Shown here piece by piece: positions 40,001 through 50,520 of a DNA stretch of 64,000 nt (its first letter is position 1; each line of letters opens with the position of its first letter). The notes beneath the pieces are model-generated. The model ran no database searches, had not been told where the DNA came from, and saw nothing but the letters and a program-made list of their open reading frames with translations. The stretch comes from Helicoverpa zea (Eukaryota; Arthropoda; Insecta; Lepidoptera; Noctuidae), in NCBI RefSeq assembly GCF_022581195.2, contig NC_061455.1, positions 6,444,120 to 6,508,119 on the forward strand. The letters are read 5' to 3'. A program made the translations under genes and the position numbers.

Positions 40001-41174
40001 CCTCGCTTGTTCGCCATGTTCACCATATTCGCTTTAAATGAATTTCAATACGAATATACCTAATAAAAATAATCGTGACCCCTTAATACTTTTGCACAAT
40101 ATATTTTTCCACGAATATGTGTACTTATAATCTCAGATAAAACTGGCAGCTATTTCCGTATATTTCACATACGTACACAAAGCAACAATATATTGCTCGC
40201 TACCCGCCTATTGAAACCTGATAACGTTATTTTGCGTGAAAAATCTGGTACACTGTCGTTTTCCCTCCAAATATTAACTTTACTAAATATAAACCCAATA
40301 AATACGCTTTTTGTTATTTTACGTGACATCAAATTTATAATAACTCTTTGAAGAGGCACTTGTTGAATTTTTTTGTCTAATAATATCTAACAGATATCAA
40401 ATAACCTTTACCTTTACCAATGATATACATTTTTGCTGGAGTACATTTAGGCACATAAGCATATTATATTATTTACTTTACCTAAACTAACAAAACAAAT
40501 GACGATCAATATTTTTTACAAATCTATTGACAACATTCATAAGGTTGTGATTGAACCAGTCGAAAGCGAACGTAGGCAGATCTGACGCACCTTAAAGGCT
40601 TCCATCTTTCCGTGAAGGGACTTTTAAAAAAGATCTTTCAAACGGAAATTAGATAAATTAAATAAAAATATTTTGCTATGTGACTACCGCTGACCTTTCA
40701 AAAGATACCAGATTTTTCTCATTGAACCACTGCAAAAGGAAATTCAAAAGCTTGGTATCTATATTATCTTGAATAGAATCGCAGTTCTTTTATTCTACCT
40801 CCTTATTGAGCACAGTAGAATGAACATTCTTTTTAAAATATAAAATAAACTGTAGAATAATTACAGGTATTTTAATAGATTTAAAAACTGCTCAAATATT
40901 ACCACCTTTACTTAAAGATATAATTTTGCAACTTTTACATTTGCCATCACATTCTTGGCAGCCTAATTACCCTAGTTCTGGTAATAACTTCGTGTATTCG
41001 ATACCCGGTAGACTTTTTTTAATACAGTTCTTTTTTACTTTACTCATCGCTCGATTACTATAATAATAATTGCCAATGCTCACGGAACAAACTCGGCATC
41101 CCAGTGAATCGTAGACTATCCTTCTATTGCGTATGTACTGTGATATTACAAGCAACACTTAATAAATAAATTAC
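37066..41174 (-). other. Upstream part of TMTC intron 1, with CpG-rich patch next to the candidate alternative exon
   Basis: The block 37066-37490 is GC- and CpG-richer than the rest and holds a 116-codon open frame on the minus strand (37489-37139) of low-complexity, unrecognised sequence. It would suit the 5' UTR or promoter of an alternative transcript. The remainder to 41174 is AT-rich and holds no recognised gene or repeat. A CpG-richer patch lies around 39220-39330. Confidence 0.5.
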
Positions 41175-41263
41175 CTGTCATCATAAACAAATCCTGCGTC
41201 CAAGGTATTGTAGTACAACAGGAATGCCAGCAGCGAGCTAGCTGCCGTCACCCAGAGCTCCAT
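41175..41263 (-). CDS. TMTC-family O-mannosyltransferase, coding exon 1 (start codon)
   Basis: ATG is at 41263-41261, with A at -3 and G at +4, a good initiation context. The exon gives 29 codons plus two bases: MELWVTAASSLLAF, then LLYYNTLDAGFVYDD, ending GACAG|GTAATT at 41175. Joining to the exon that starts at 35752 restores Arg30 and reads YDDRRAILSNPDV, matching the family pattern of one membrane helix followed by an acidic YDD motif in the first luminal loop. In GT-C enzymes the acidic residue of that loop is normally catalytic. The intron to exon 2 is 5,422 nt. The mRNA exon extends upstream to 41303, where TTTTTTGTTGCAG forms an acceptor, so a separate noncoding first exon must exist further right. 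It is too short to be seen by ORF length alone; the call rests on splice phase plus family match. Confidence 0.9.
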
Positions 41264-41303
41264 CCTCGTTGCTCTGGTGTCTACATCAGTTCCTCCCGCC
41301 CCT
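41264..41303 (-). promoter_or_regulatory. 5' UTR part of exon 1, with splice acceptor and ATG-TAG start-stop uORF
   Basis: The 40 nt before the TMTC start codon follow a pyrimidine-rich acceptor ending at 41304. Within them, ATG is followed at once by TAG (41286-41281 on the minus strand), 17 nt before the true ATG. Such start-stop elements can stall scanning ribosomes in some genes. The uORF context is weak (C at -3), so any effect here is unproven. Confidence 0.6.
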
Positions 41304-43171
41304 CTGCAACAAAAAATACCTAAACTATAATATGCCAAAGGCTTTCAAACTAATATGGCCCCGCCCCCTTTGGCAATGCACTAGTAATAGGCATTTAGCT
41401 GTGGCACAATCGAAACGATATCAAACACACTGAGTTCAAAACTTTTTTGACCAAAAAATACTGGCCAATAGAATCTTTTTGTTTACATTTCTTAAAACAC
41501 TTTTCTTGACAGACCAAAAAAACAAATGTCAACCTGAATTATATCTTTGAATTTTTGTTTTTTTTTTCTAAAACGTTGTATGTACAAAATGTACTACTTA
41601 AATGCTACTTTCTAGTATTGTATGGTCTGAAAAGGCGCTGAAATGAAATAAGGCAGTAACAATGTCTTAGATAATTTCGGCCAGTAAAATCCTGAACACG
41701 AGAACACGTAAATTCATTCAAGCGTGCTGCTTAACGTGTCATGCACATTTTCACGTACATATGCAGTGGAAATAGATGTTATTCTTTTGTTGTATAAAAC
41801 CATTATGTAATGTCATTATATACATATAATGTCATCATTATCATATTCGTCTTTTTGTATTATTATTTTTAGTGTTTAAATTTTAATAAAGTATCTTAAA
41901 CCGTGTTTAAATAACCAACTATTTAAATCTTTATTTAACTAAAAACACATGTACAAAACAAATGACAACGCTTAACAAAAGCTTAACCAGCGTTAAAAAA
42001 AAACTATAAAAACACAGAACTTTTTCCTTGAAATAACTATCTCCACGTTACCAACACATTACACCTTTGTTTAGAGCTGTTAGTTGATTTCCAAGCTGAA
42101 TTAAAAACTTCAGCACAATGTATTCTCTATTTAGCGGGAAATGTATTCAGAGCACGTCATCGCGTTTAGGTAACGTACCATTCTAACTAGACGCTTTACA
42201 TACTTTTTAATTATTAAATGGATATTTAAAACGTGAGAAATGTCGCTTACATTTGTACAGATAAACTGGTGATACCGTTGCAATTAAGCTGAGTGGGTAA
42301 TATTATAACTGGATCAGATATGAATGTATGTTTGTTAAAAAAATATTCTTCTCTGTATTCTTTGTGTGTACATAAACTGTTAAATAAATAAATAAATAAA
42401 AATACAAGGAACAATGTGATATGATTATATTAAAATGGCCTAATTTATTTGGAATTAATACTTTTATCCTTTTATTGATATTTTATCTGTATGCATTGCT
42501 TACTATATGTCTTTCGCGGTCATCTGAAATGGGAGCTTATTCGAACCTCAGGCATCTACCTTATCATATATAATCTTTACCGTACTAAATATCACATTTT
42601 AATATCTGTGTCATGTGTGTACAAATAGCTAACATGCATCGGTTTGCACGAGAGCTTTAACACAGCTTTTTTATTGTTCTCATAAATCCTAGGTCGATAT
42701 GCGTCATTTTTCATTGTTTGGCAGCCGTGGCTTTTTTACGTGGAAACCCATATAGATGTTCTGTAACCATGGGCGGAGGCTCTGTCAGACTTTTGCTGAA
42801 TAAAACTACATAGTGTTACTACCAACGACTTTCAAAGCGAGGCGAGGGAACAAAATAGTTACAATTTACTGGTTCCACTCGTCCTACACAAAATAAATTA
42901 CAGTCCCGAATCAGGGTTATAATGGCTTATCGTCGTTTTCGGCAAAAGATTTTAGGACAGAATGATTTAGAAGGAACATCGGAAATATCGACGATTTAAT
43001 AAAAAAGCTCCCGGTAAACCTTTTCTGGAATAAGTGGAGTGAATTACTCAGATGCGCGTTCAATCTGTAATATTAACTTCAGCTATGTCACTGGATACCA
43101 TGTAGATCTCACTCAATGGTATTTATAATTGACAGTATATTATCTGACATTACGTTAATAGAATAAGAACC
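41304..43171. other. Upstream intron sequence of the TMTC 5' UTR
   Basis: AT-rich, bounded on the minus strand by the exon 1 acceptor. A short AAAT microsatellite lies near 42381-42399. No upstream exon can be fixed here. Confidence 0.45.
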
Positions 43172-43180
43172 AAATATCAT

Positions 43181-43338
43181 ATTTTTTTAACGACGTCAGA
43201 AATCATCAAATGACTCCTCCCGCTGTGGGTTAGGAGTGTCAGACTCTTACTGACTATAAAAACCGCCGTGTTCCGTCGCAGACCTTTTATGTTCCAGGGC
43301 CGCGACTTTTTTTTACTTTCGAACAATCCCGCAGAACA
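43181..43338 (-). mobile_element. 5'-truncated LINE 3' end, copy 2, with 9-bp target duplication
   Basis: This is the same family as 18850-19020, in the same orientation, 158 bp long and with internal deletions around the CACCGCTGC segment. The 3' end on the minus strand is GACGTCGTTAAAAAAAT. AAATATCAT flanks it at 43172-43180 and 43339-43347. Confidence 0.85.
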
Positions 43339-43347
43339 AAATATCAT

Positions 43348-45934
43348 CTCATTTCTAATCTAAAATAATAAAGAGGTCCCAAATATAAATCACAACAAAC
43401 TTATGCAACATTTCGGCGCATCTAATCCGCAACAATTTAGTTAGGAATGAGTGCACGGCGCGAACGTTTCCATTGGACACAGTTGGTGTCACCACGCCTG
43501 TCGTCCGTCCCCGGACTCGCTCCCGTCGGCAAACGTGAAACTTACTGTTTAGTTTAACAGGTGCATATTTCAAACGAATTAATTAGTCTTTCTGTGTGTG
43601 TTTTTCTTATATGGAATATTCTGTTGTGCTATCTCGTGTTATGAGATTCACGTTTACTTAAGTGGTGCTGTAGTGAAATATCCATCGACAAACTACAAGT
43701 ACTTAATTGTAACTAACTGATCACCGAAGTATGCTACATAATACCTTCTAAAATACGCATGCTCATCATGAATTCGTGCACATCTAGCCCATAACTTACA
43801 GAAACAAAAATACGTTATCCTTATTCGTTACAAGTGTAAAGGGATACATTTGGAGCAAAATAACAGCGCAATGCTAATATTCCGTCCGTATCTGCCCTTT
43901 ATGTTCCCGAAAGCGCTGTCGCATGCAAACGCAGGCTTTGCGCGCAAGACGTCTCGTTGGCCTTACCGCCGACCGTCAGTAAACAATGCGTCAGTGGGTT
44001 GCTTTATTACAGTTGTCAAGCACTACAATGTTGTTCATTTTATCTCTGGGACATGTCGACGAGCTGTTTAGCTGTTCGCAGTGTTTGTACTTCTACTAAT
44101 TGAGCTACAGCGCCTTTCCTGTTTGCTATCGTTTTGTGTGGAGAGCTGTTGTGCATTATTCAAGACTTGCACTTGAATTTAGCGTGTTAATTAGGTAACA
44201 CAGTTTTGGTTGGTTCAGCCAGTTTTATATAATCATATACAACGAGTGACGTTTTCAATTTCAAGAATAATGTTTTCAAAAAATAATTCGTAGGTATTTA
44301 CGTATAATTTACATATCGCGGACTTTTTTCAATTTCCCATCCATTCAAATAACATTTTCCACAAAGACGCATTTCGTGTAAAGGTAGCGTGAAATTAAAT
44401 CGTAAAAGAGAAGGGAATTTTTCCTCACCGCAAGTTGTCCTTGAATAGCTCTTTAAAGTGGAACAAACATATCGTGGATCACTTTTCTTTATATTGATGC
44501 TTTGATTGCGAATAATAGGCCCCCAAAGTCGTTTGCATTGTACATTTCCCGCCCCTACATTTTCCAACCAATGGACATTATCATAATAGCACTTTATGCG
44601 TACTTTCTACGAAAATTAATACAAACGACGTGGGACGATATTCTGGTATAATAACGACCAGACTTTTATTAGAATGATTATTATTTAGTATTGTAAGTAA
44701 GTTTACCTGTTTCCCTTTCTCGGAAATATAAAATATCTGTTTAATATTTATCAAATGCAGGAAAATTAAAACTCACTGATTTATCTAACGCAAAAGATTT
44801 GTTTGCTAAAGAAAGTAATCCGGAAAACTAGTAATAACTTTGTTTCATTTGTTATGTCGGAATGAAGCAGCCAATCGTGCAGAGCAAATAAAGCGAACTT
44901 TGTGGAGCGAAAATAGACAAAGGATCAGATACAGGTAAATAACTACGCATGACTTGGGCAGAGAAAGCAGTTCGCCGCCCCGTTCAGGGCTGCCACGTAC
45001 CAAATTAACCCGCAACGTGTTCGCAATAATTTACTTATTGCCAAATAAATATGCAAATTGCCGGCGCGGCTCCCTTTTTAAATATATCCATCGGAAAGTG
45101 ATAAATTACTTTCTTAAACAAATTTTCCGCACCGTTCTCCCGTCGCGATACGTCGACACTTGCGGCTTAGTGAAAAATGTGTCTTCGATTAAAAATCAAG
45201 AGTCGAGATTGTGAATTTATGGCCCATTATAGAAGGTCTTACTTGGTTAAACAATGAGAGCAGAAGATCGCAAGCATTCGCATCTCGCCGTTACGTCGCG
45301 TCTTTCACACAAGATTAACGCTCAATTCAAAGGTGAACGCCGTTTCAAAAGCTATAAATTTCTCCCCGTGGCTCGTTTCACTCGCGAGAACGCACAAATT
45401 TATCGGAAATTAGTATCTACTAGAAACTCCACTGGGATGAATAGACGTAACGTTTACGATAGCTCGGCTCAATTTATTGTTACCTACTAGGTCGGCGGAA
45501 AAGTAGCTTGGAATACTGACTCAGCAGTTCCAAAATACAAACATACCCACATTATCCAAGTATCATATTATGGTACTTCTGCGGTTAACCGCTCCCTGGT
45601 ACCAGTGCCGTTCGGTCTGTACGAATTCAGTCGGTTAGTAATGAAAACTTAGCTACATTTCAGTGAGCCTCAGCTCATTGTTTCGTAACATATGACTTAC
45701 TCGAGATGCGGGCTCATTGAAATACAGACGTTCCTACTTTGTACCGATACGAAGAAACCGTATTGATGTCAGGGTACCGCAACACAGCTTTAGTTTCTAT
45801 AAGAAATAACAAGTTATACAGGGTAGGTAGTACACACAAAATTCATTTTATGACAGTCAAACTTGCAGTACAAAGTTCCTTTAATTAAATAAAACAACAT
45901 GAACAAATACATTGATTTATTTATTATGTCTCCC
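43348..45934. other. Gene-free block with CpG-richer patches
   Basis: A patch at 43430-43570 ends on the minus strand in AACA|GTAAGT (junction at 43546/43545), a possible donor of a noncoding first exon, with a TATAAG about 60 bases upstream; this is weak. A second patch at 44950-45490 has open plus-strand frames of 86 and 78 codons with no recognisable domain. Confidence 0.35.
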
Positions 45935-46026
45935 GCATTGAACAAGCGTGGTGATTAATGCTCAATCCTTCTCCATGTGAGAGGAGGCCTGTGCCCAGCA
46001 GTGGTACGATATAAAGGCTGTAACAG
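45935..46026 (+). mobile_element. 5'-truncated copy of SINE tail type 2
   Basis: These 92 bp match the last part of the element at 48485-48795, from GCATTGAACAAGCGTGG through AAAGGCTGTAACAG, with a few substitutions and no tRNA head. I cannot see a target duplication. Short minus-strand frames overlapping it are not genes. Confidence 0.85.
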
Positions 46027-48470
46027 TCCATGTTCAAAAAATATCTTCTCAGATATTTGTTCTCGATCGTCTCCTGGTGACCCTAGCAGAATGCCTGGCT
46101 GTCCACAAGAAATAAGATTTTTATGATTGTGTAAAGTAAACCGCACGGGTTATGTCTTATAAATTTTACCACGAAGCGACGCTCAGCCTTCTCCGGGAAA
46201 TTGTTGTCCAAGAATATTCCCTGATAATCAAAACGCAGGACTACCATAAAGCCACAACAAAGGAACATTGCTGTATTCATCAACTTTTAATAACAGTAAT
46301 AAATGAGATTTGAAAAGGTACTGTTCTGAACTTTTCTGATTATCCTTTCCTTGAGTAGCAGGTAGACCGCAGTTACGGGGTATTATAAAAAGTAAAGATA
46401 CAGATTGACAGAGTATTCAATCTACTTTATTTCAACCATGTATACGCTTACGTATCCGCGACATTAATATATATTTTCATTTATTTAAGATAAAAAGCTA
46501 ACGTCACAGGATAAGGAAAATAAGACAAAGGGAAATTCTTTGATCTGCTCTGATATAAAAATATATAAAATAATATAGACAAGAAATAGATTGCAAGTGC
46601 CTACTGTTTTCTGATAATCTCGTGGAATCAAGAATGAAATGAATGTGCGAGGTCGTTGACTGTGGAAAGCCGTCGGAATTTCGTGTATAAAAAAAATAAA
46701 ACGAGTCTAACAGTCCGTGCAAAGTGGTGCGAGCATATTAATTACATTAGCCGCCAGAACTGTGTCGTTTAATTGAAAAATGACAAAAGTCTAGTACCAT
46801 TCATACTTTTTTTGTTACGAAAAAAATTGTTTCGCTAAAGCGTTGTGATGTTTTGATCTTTTAAAAGATTAAAAAATCGAGTGTTCAAACATTTTAGTTC
46901 GTTTCGTGTAGACTATTCGATAGAATCAATTAATATAAGATTAAAATCTCCCTAATGGAACTGTACAATAGTACTTGCTATTTTCTGTGCTTGGCTTTCG
47001 GATCAGATTTTGCTTTAGTAAATTGTTATTTTAGATTTTACGAATCGCGAAACAGTTTTAAAAGAAAAATACGTAGAATGTACGTTATCAAACAACTATT
47101 CATGGATACGTTTTTTTTGTTACAGTTTCATACAAGGTTGTATTTTTATTCAAAGACACAATCATTTAATAATTGTAATCCACAAGAAGCAATAAGAATA
47201 AAACCAAATTATTTAATTATTGTCGGTTGATATTTAACTACTTATGCGTAGTTACATACGGGGTTCTTAATTTATTAAATATTTTTATTAAAAATTAAAT
47301 TTAAACATAAACCATCTCATACGGTGTGCACAATTATATCCGCCCTACATAGATCTAAAAAACTACGAACAAATAAAAACCCGGGTAGTAAGTAAGCCTA
47401 TCGCTTACGCAAACCACGTTGATTTCCCTCGGTTGACTCTTAAAACTTCCGCGGGAGGCAAGTCAACAAATACGCTACGTTTCTCTTTCCGAAAGCTCAA
47501 GGAAACAACGAAAAAAAATACTATTTCGTCCCGAGATAAAACGGAACAGGTATAAGAGATCGTATTGGCGGGTATAAGGTACCTCAGTCCTGTAATTTAG
47601 CTCGGCAGGCCAGATAATCCAAGAAGCAATAGCTGGCATAAAGACGAGAGGTATGGAATACCGGCCGCCCGGGAGGAATGCAGGTACCTATTGTAATTTC
47701 TCCCCGGACTCGCTCGACCCTCGCGTCGGAATGTCTGTTGTTTATACAACGTACATAGCCAACTATTGATAAAAACCTGATGAATTATGGAACGAACTAT
47801 GTTTTTATGTCTATCTTATACACGCTTAGCTACTGATATCATAGATATGAAAGTGTCTGTCGCGTCTTAACGATAAAATTACTGGACCGATTTAAATGAA
47901 ATTTTGTAGACTATTTGTGTAGTTTGGGAATTATTTTTTTATCCGGATGCTTAGAGTATACTTAGAGCTGGTTTTTATATTTTTGCTAATAATAGGTCAA
48001 CGGTTTATATTATAAAAAAACGTGACCGTATTTTAACAATGTGGCAATTTATATTCGAAATTCATAATTATATTTACAAGAGATTATTATTATTTAATTA
48101 ATTATACTATTATTTTCAATAAAAATAGGTAGAGACATAGGTATTACAAAAAAAATGTAAAACAGGGAAATGTTTTCCTTGTCATAATTTACTCGTCCTT
48201 TCGCCCTAATGATATAATATTATTTTTTACGTTAATTGTTCAAAAATATTATAAGAGTTCAGGAACTTGTTAAGGCAGAATATCATTAGGTATATTTAAA
48301 GACTTATAATTTTTTTGTATAGAAGAAATACTCTTTCTGTTCTGTTTACTTTTTATAAGTATGTTCAAAGATAAACAAAATGAATGCAGGAAATATCTAA
48401 TAATGATATTTAAATGTAAAATCAAACAAAAATTAAACATTTTCATATTAAATTATTATCTTTCAAACCC
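46027..48470. other. Gene-free block
   Basis: GC-richer stop-filled sequence at about 47380-47740; a decayed repeat at 47840-47985; otherwise AT-rich with nothing recognised. Confidence 0.45.
47840..47985 (+). repeat. Degenerate retroelement-tail-like repeat
   Basis: GTGTCTGTC...ACTGGACCGATTTAAATG, then AAATTTTGTAGAC and TTTTTTTATCCGGATG follow the pattern of common lepidopteran non-LTR tail-like repeats. It is heavily decayed and the ends are uncertain. Confidence 0.4.
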
Positions 48471-48484
48471 AATGAAATATTACT

Positions 48485-48795
48485 GTTACTGTTACTGTTA
48501 CAGCCTTTTTATCGTCCCACTGCTGGGCTGCGGCCTCCTCTCACACGGAGAAGGATTGAGCATTAATCACCACGCTTGCTCAATGCGGGTTGGTGATTTC
48601 AGACTATATAGTCCAGGTTTCCTCAAGATGTTTTCTTTCACCTTTTTATCAGCCATTGGTGTCTAAGTATACTTAGAAAGTACATACAAACTTAGAAAAG
48701 TTGCATTGGTACTTGCCTGACCCTGGAATCGAACCCACACCCTCATACTCGAAAGGTTGGTTCTTTACCCACTAGGCCACCACGACTTTTTTTTG
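48485..48795 (-). mobile_element. tRNA-derived SINE, tail type 2, with 14-bp target duplication
   Basis: Read on the minus strand, this 311-bp element starts with the same tRNA-like head as the copy at 16018 (A box 48779-48769, B box 48735-48725) and matches it for about the first 130 bases. It then diverges completely into a different tail with GAGGCCGCAGCCCAGCAG and a TAACAG microsatellite of about four units. The target duplication AATGAAATATTACT lies at 48471-48484 and 48796-48809. The 101-codon frame on the plus strand here is an artefact of the element. Confidence 0.92.
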
Positions 48796-49428
48796 AATGA
48801 AATATTACTTCAAAGAAATAGGAAACAATTTTTAACAAGCAATTGATTTTAAAAAGTCTTGTTTGAAGTATGTTCTAACAAAACTTCTTTGAAGGATTTC
48901 TTGTCAATCAAAAATAATCGTCATACAGAACTATATTATTATGCTACTTTAGAAAAGAACAAAAAAATAAAAAAATACTACAATGTTGCTTAAACTATTT
49001 TAACCGTAAGTAATTACAATAAATATTCAATAAGAAAGAGGAATTACTTAAACTAAACCTTGAAAGAATACTACAAGCTGGAACTCGACAATTTACCTCT
49101 GTGATAGCGAAATGTGCTCAAAATCACTACAACAAAACTATCGCATACAACACTAATTGGACACTAAGCTCAATATCAAAACATAAACAATAGAATTCCA
49201 TTCCGTGCAAATGGCAACAAACATTTAAATCGATTCTCGATAGCCATTTCGTTCACTGGCGCTCTAATCTCAGTCCACGTGAATCGTTAAAATAAAGTTC
49301 CATATCATTCGAGCAGTAAAGAGGTTATGAGAGAGCAGATGGGGTGACGACCGTCCCCAAAACCATCATGAAGGTGCCAATACGACAGGTATGCCAAATC
49401 TATATCTTAAACGTTTATGTTATCATCC

Positions 49429-49482
49429 GCTACGGGCATCTACGAAACTGCTACGAGAGTGCTACGAATTGGCTACGAATAT
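49429..49482 (+). repeat. Short tandem array of ~11-bp GCTACGAA units
   Basis: Five imperfect units: GCTACGGGCAT, CTACGAAACT, GCTACGAGAGT, GCTACGAATTG, GCTACGAATAT. A looser cluster of the same CTACG core lies at 3920-3972. Confidence 0.75.
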
Positions 49483-50199
49483 GTTCGTAATTTACATGTT
49501 CGTGATGTTCGACTTTTAACTTTCTTATTGATCTTGATGACTTTGTAACATCATCGATGATTTGAAAATGTAAACATGCGTGTTTATATTTAAATACGAG
49601 ATGTAAACGTAATTGTGAACATGAAAAGGAAGTGATTTGTTTACGTGCAAACACGAAGTGTTCTATTTGTTTTTTATTCCCATTTTATTGGAATGTTCAT
49701 GAAAATGTCAAGTTAAAACCTGAATGAAACGAACGACTGTTAAATAATAACTGGTTACACTGTTAGCCTTATCAATCAAGAAATAACCAGGAAGGCGTGC
49801 CGCATTTATGCTCTACTTGAAACAAGAACGGCCCAAAAAGCTAAAAGTTAAACGAAAACGTTTTTGTATTTACCAACGAAATTAGAATGAATGAAGCCTA
49901 TAATTCATTACAGAAATCATAAAACTAATCGTTAGAAGCTCGGCTCGTGTTTGTTTCTATTATCATCGGTACAATTTATTCATTCATGCAACAACTTAAG
50001 ACAACAAAATTTGAAATGATAAATATATTTGTTGATTTTACCTTTCCGAGTACAATCCTTTCTTTGTTCACTTCATAATTAAATTTGATCACTAATCGAG
50101 TGTCCGTTCCTACATTAAACTTAACGTTTTAGGCCGTTTTCGTAAGTTGGAAGTAGTTTTTAAAAGTTTCTCTAATAATGACGTCCGACGATAAATATT

Positions 50200-50520
50200 G
50201 TTACATGTCACTGGCGAGCGGAATGTGTGGTCACATTCATTCGCGAACCGTTTATACCGGCCGAACGTTACAGTCACTACAAAGGATAGCGTATATGTTG
50301 GACCGGCTGTCTGGAGCCATGATCGAGGGCTCCGGCCGCCTGCCGCTAGCCGACTGACGTTGGTATACACGACACATCTGCATTTAAGAAGCCGCTATCG
50401 TTATGCGACTAATCGATTGGTCGAAGCGAGTGCCACTGTCAGCCCTCCCTCTCGCACAATTCTCTCGCTCGGATTTCGCGCACGCGCACTCAACTATCAT
50501 TCTCTTTTAAAAGTAGCGAA
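50200..50520 (-). promoter_or_regulatory. CpG-rich block, possible upstream promoter
   Basis: This is one of the more GC/CpG-rich stretches upstream of the TMTC gene. On the minus strand GCGAGAGAATTGTGCGAGAG resembles GAGA-factor sites, and about 100 bases downstream lies an insect initiator-like GTCAGT near 50361. It could be the promoter of the missing noncoding first TMTC exon, but I found no consensus splice donor close behind it. Overlapping frames on both strands (50198-50530 plus, 50370-50110 minus) reflect low stop density in GC-rich DNA. Confidence 0.25.

Noticed and set aside
44954..45490. Two consecutive plus-strand frames (86 and 78 codons) as a gene
   Set aside because: No recognisable domain, no splice logic linking them; long frames are expected in CpG-rich DNA.
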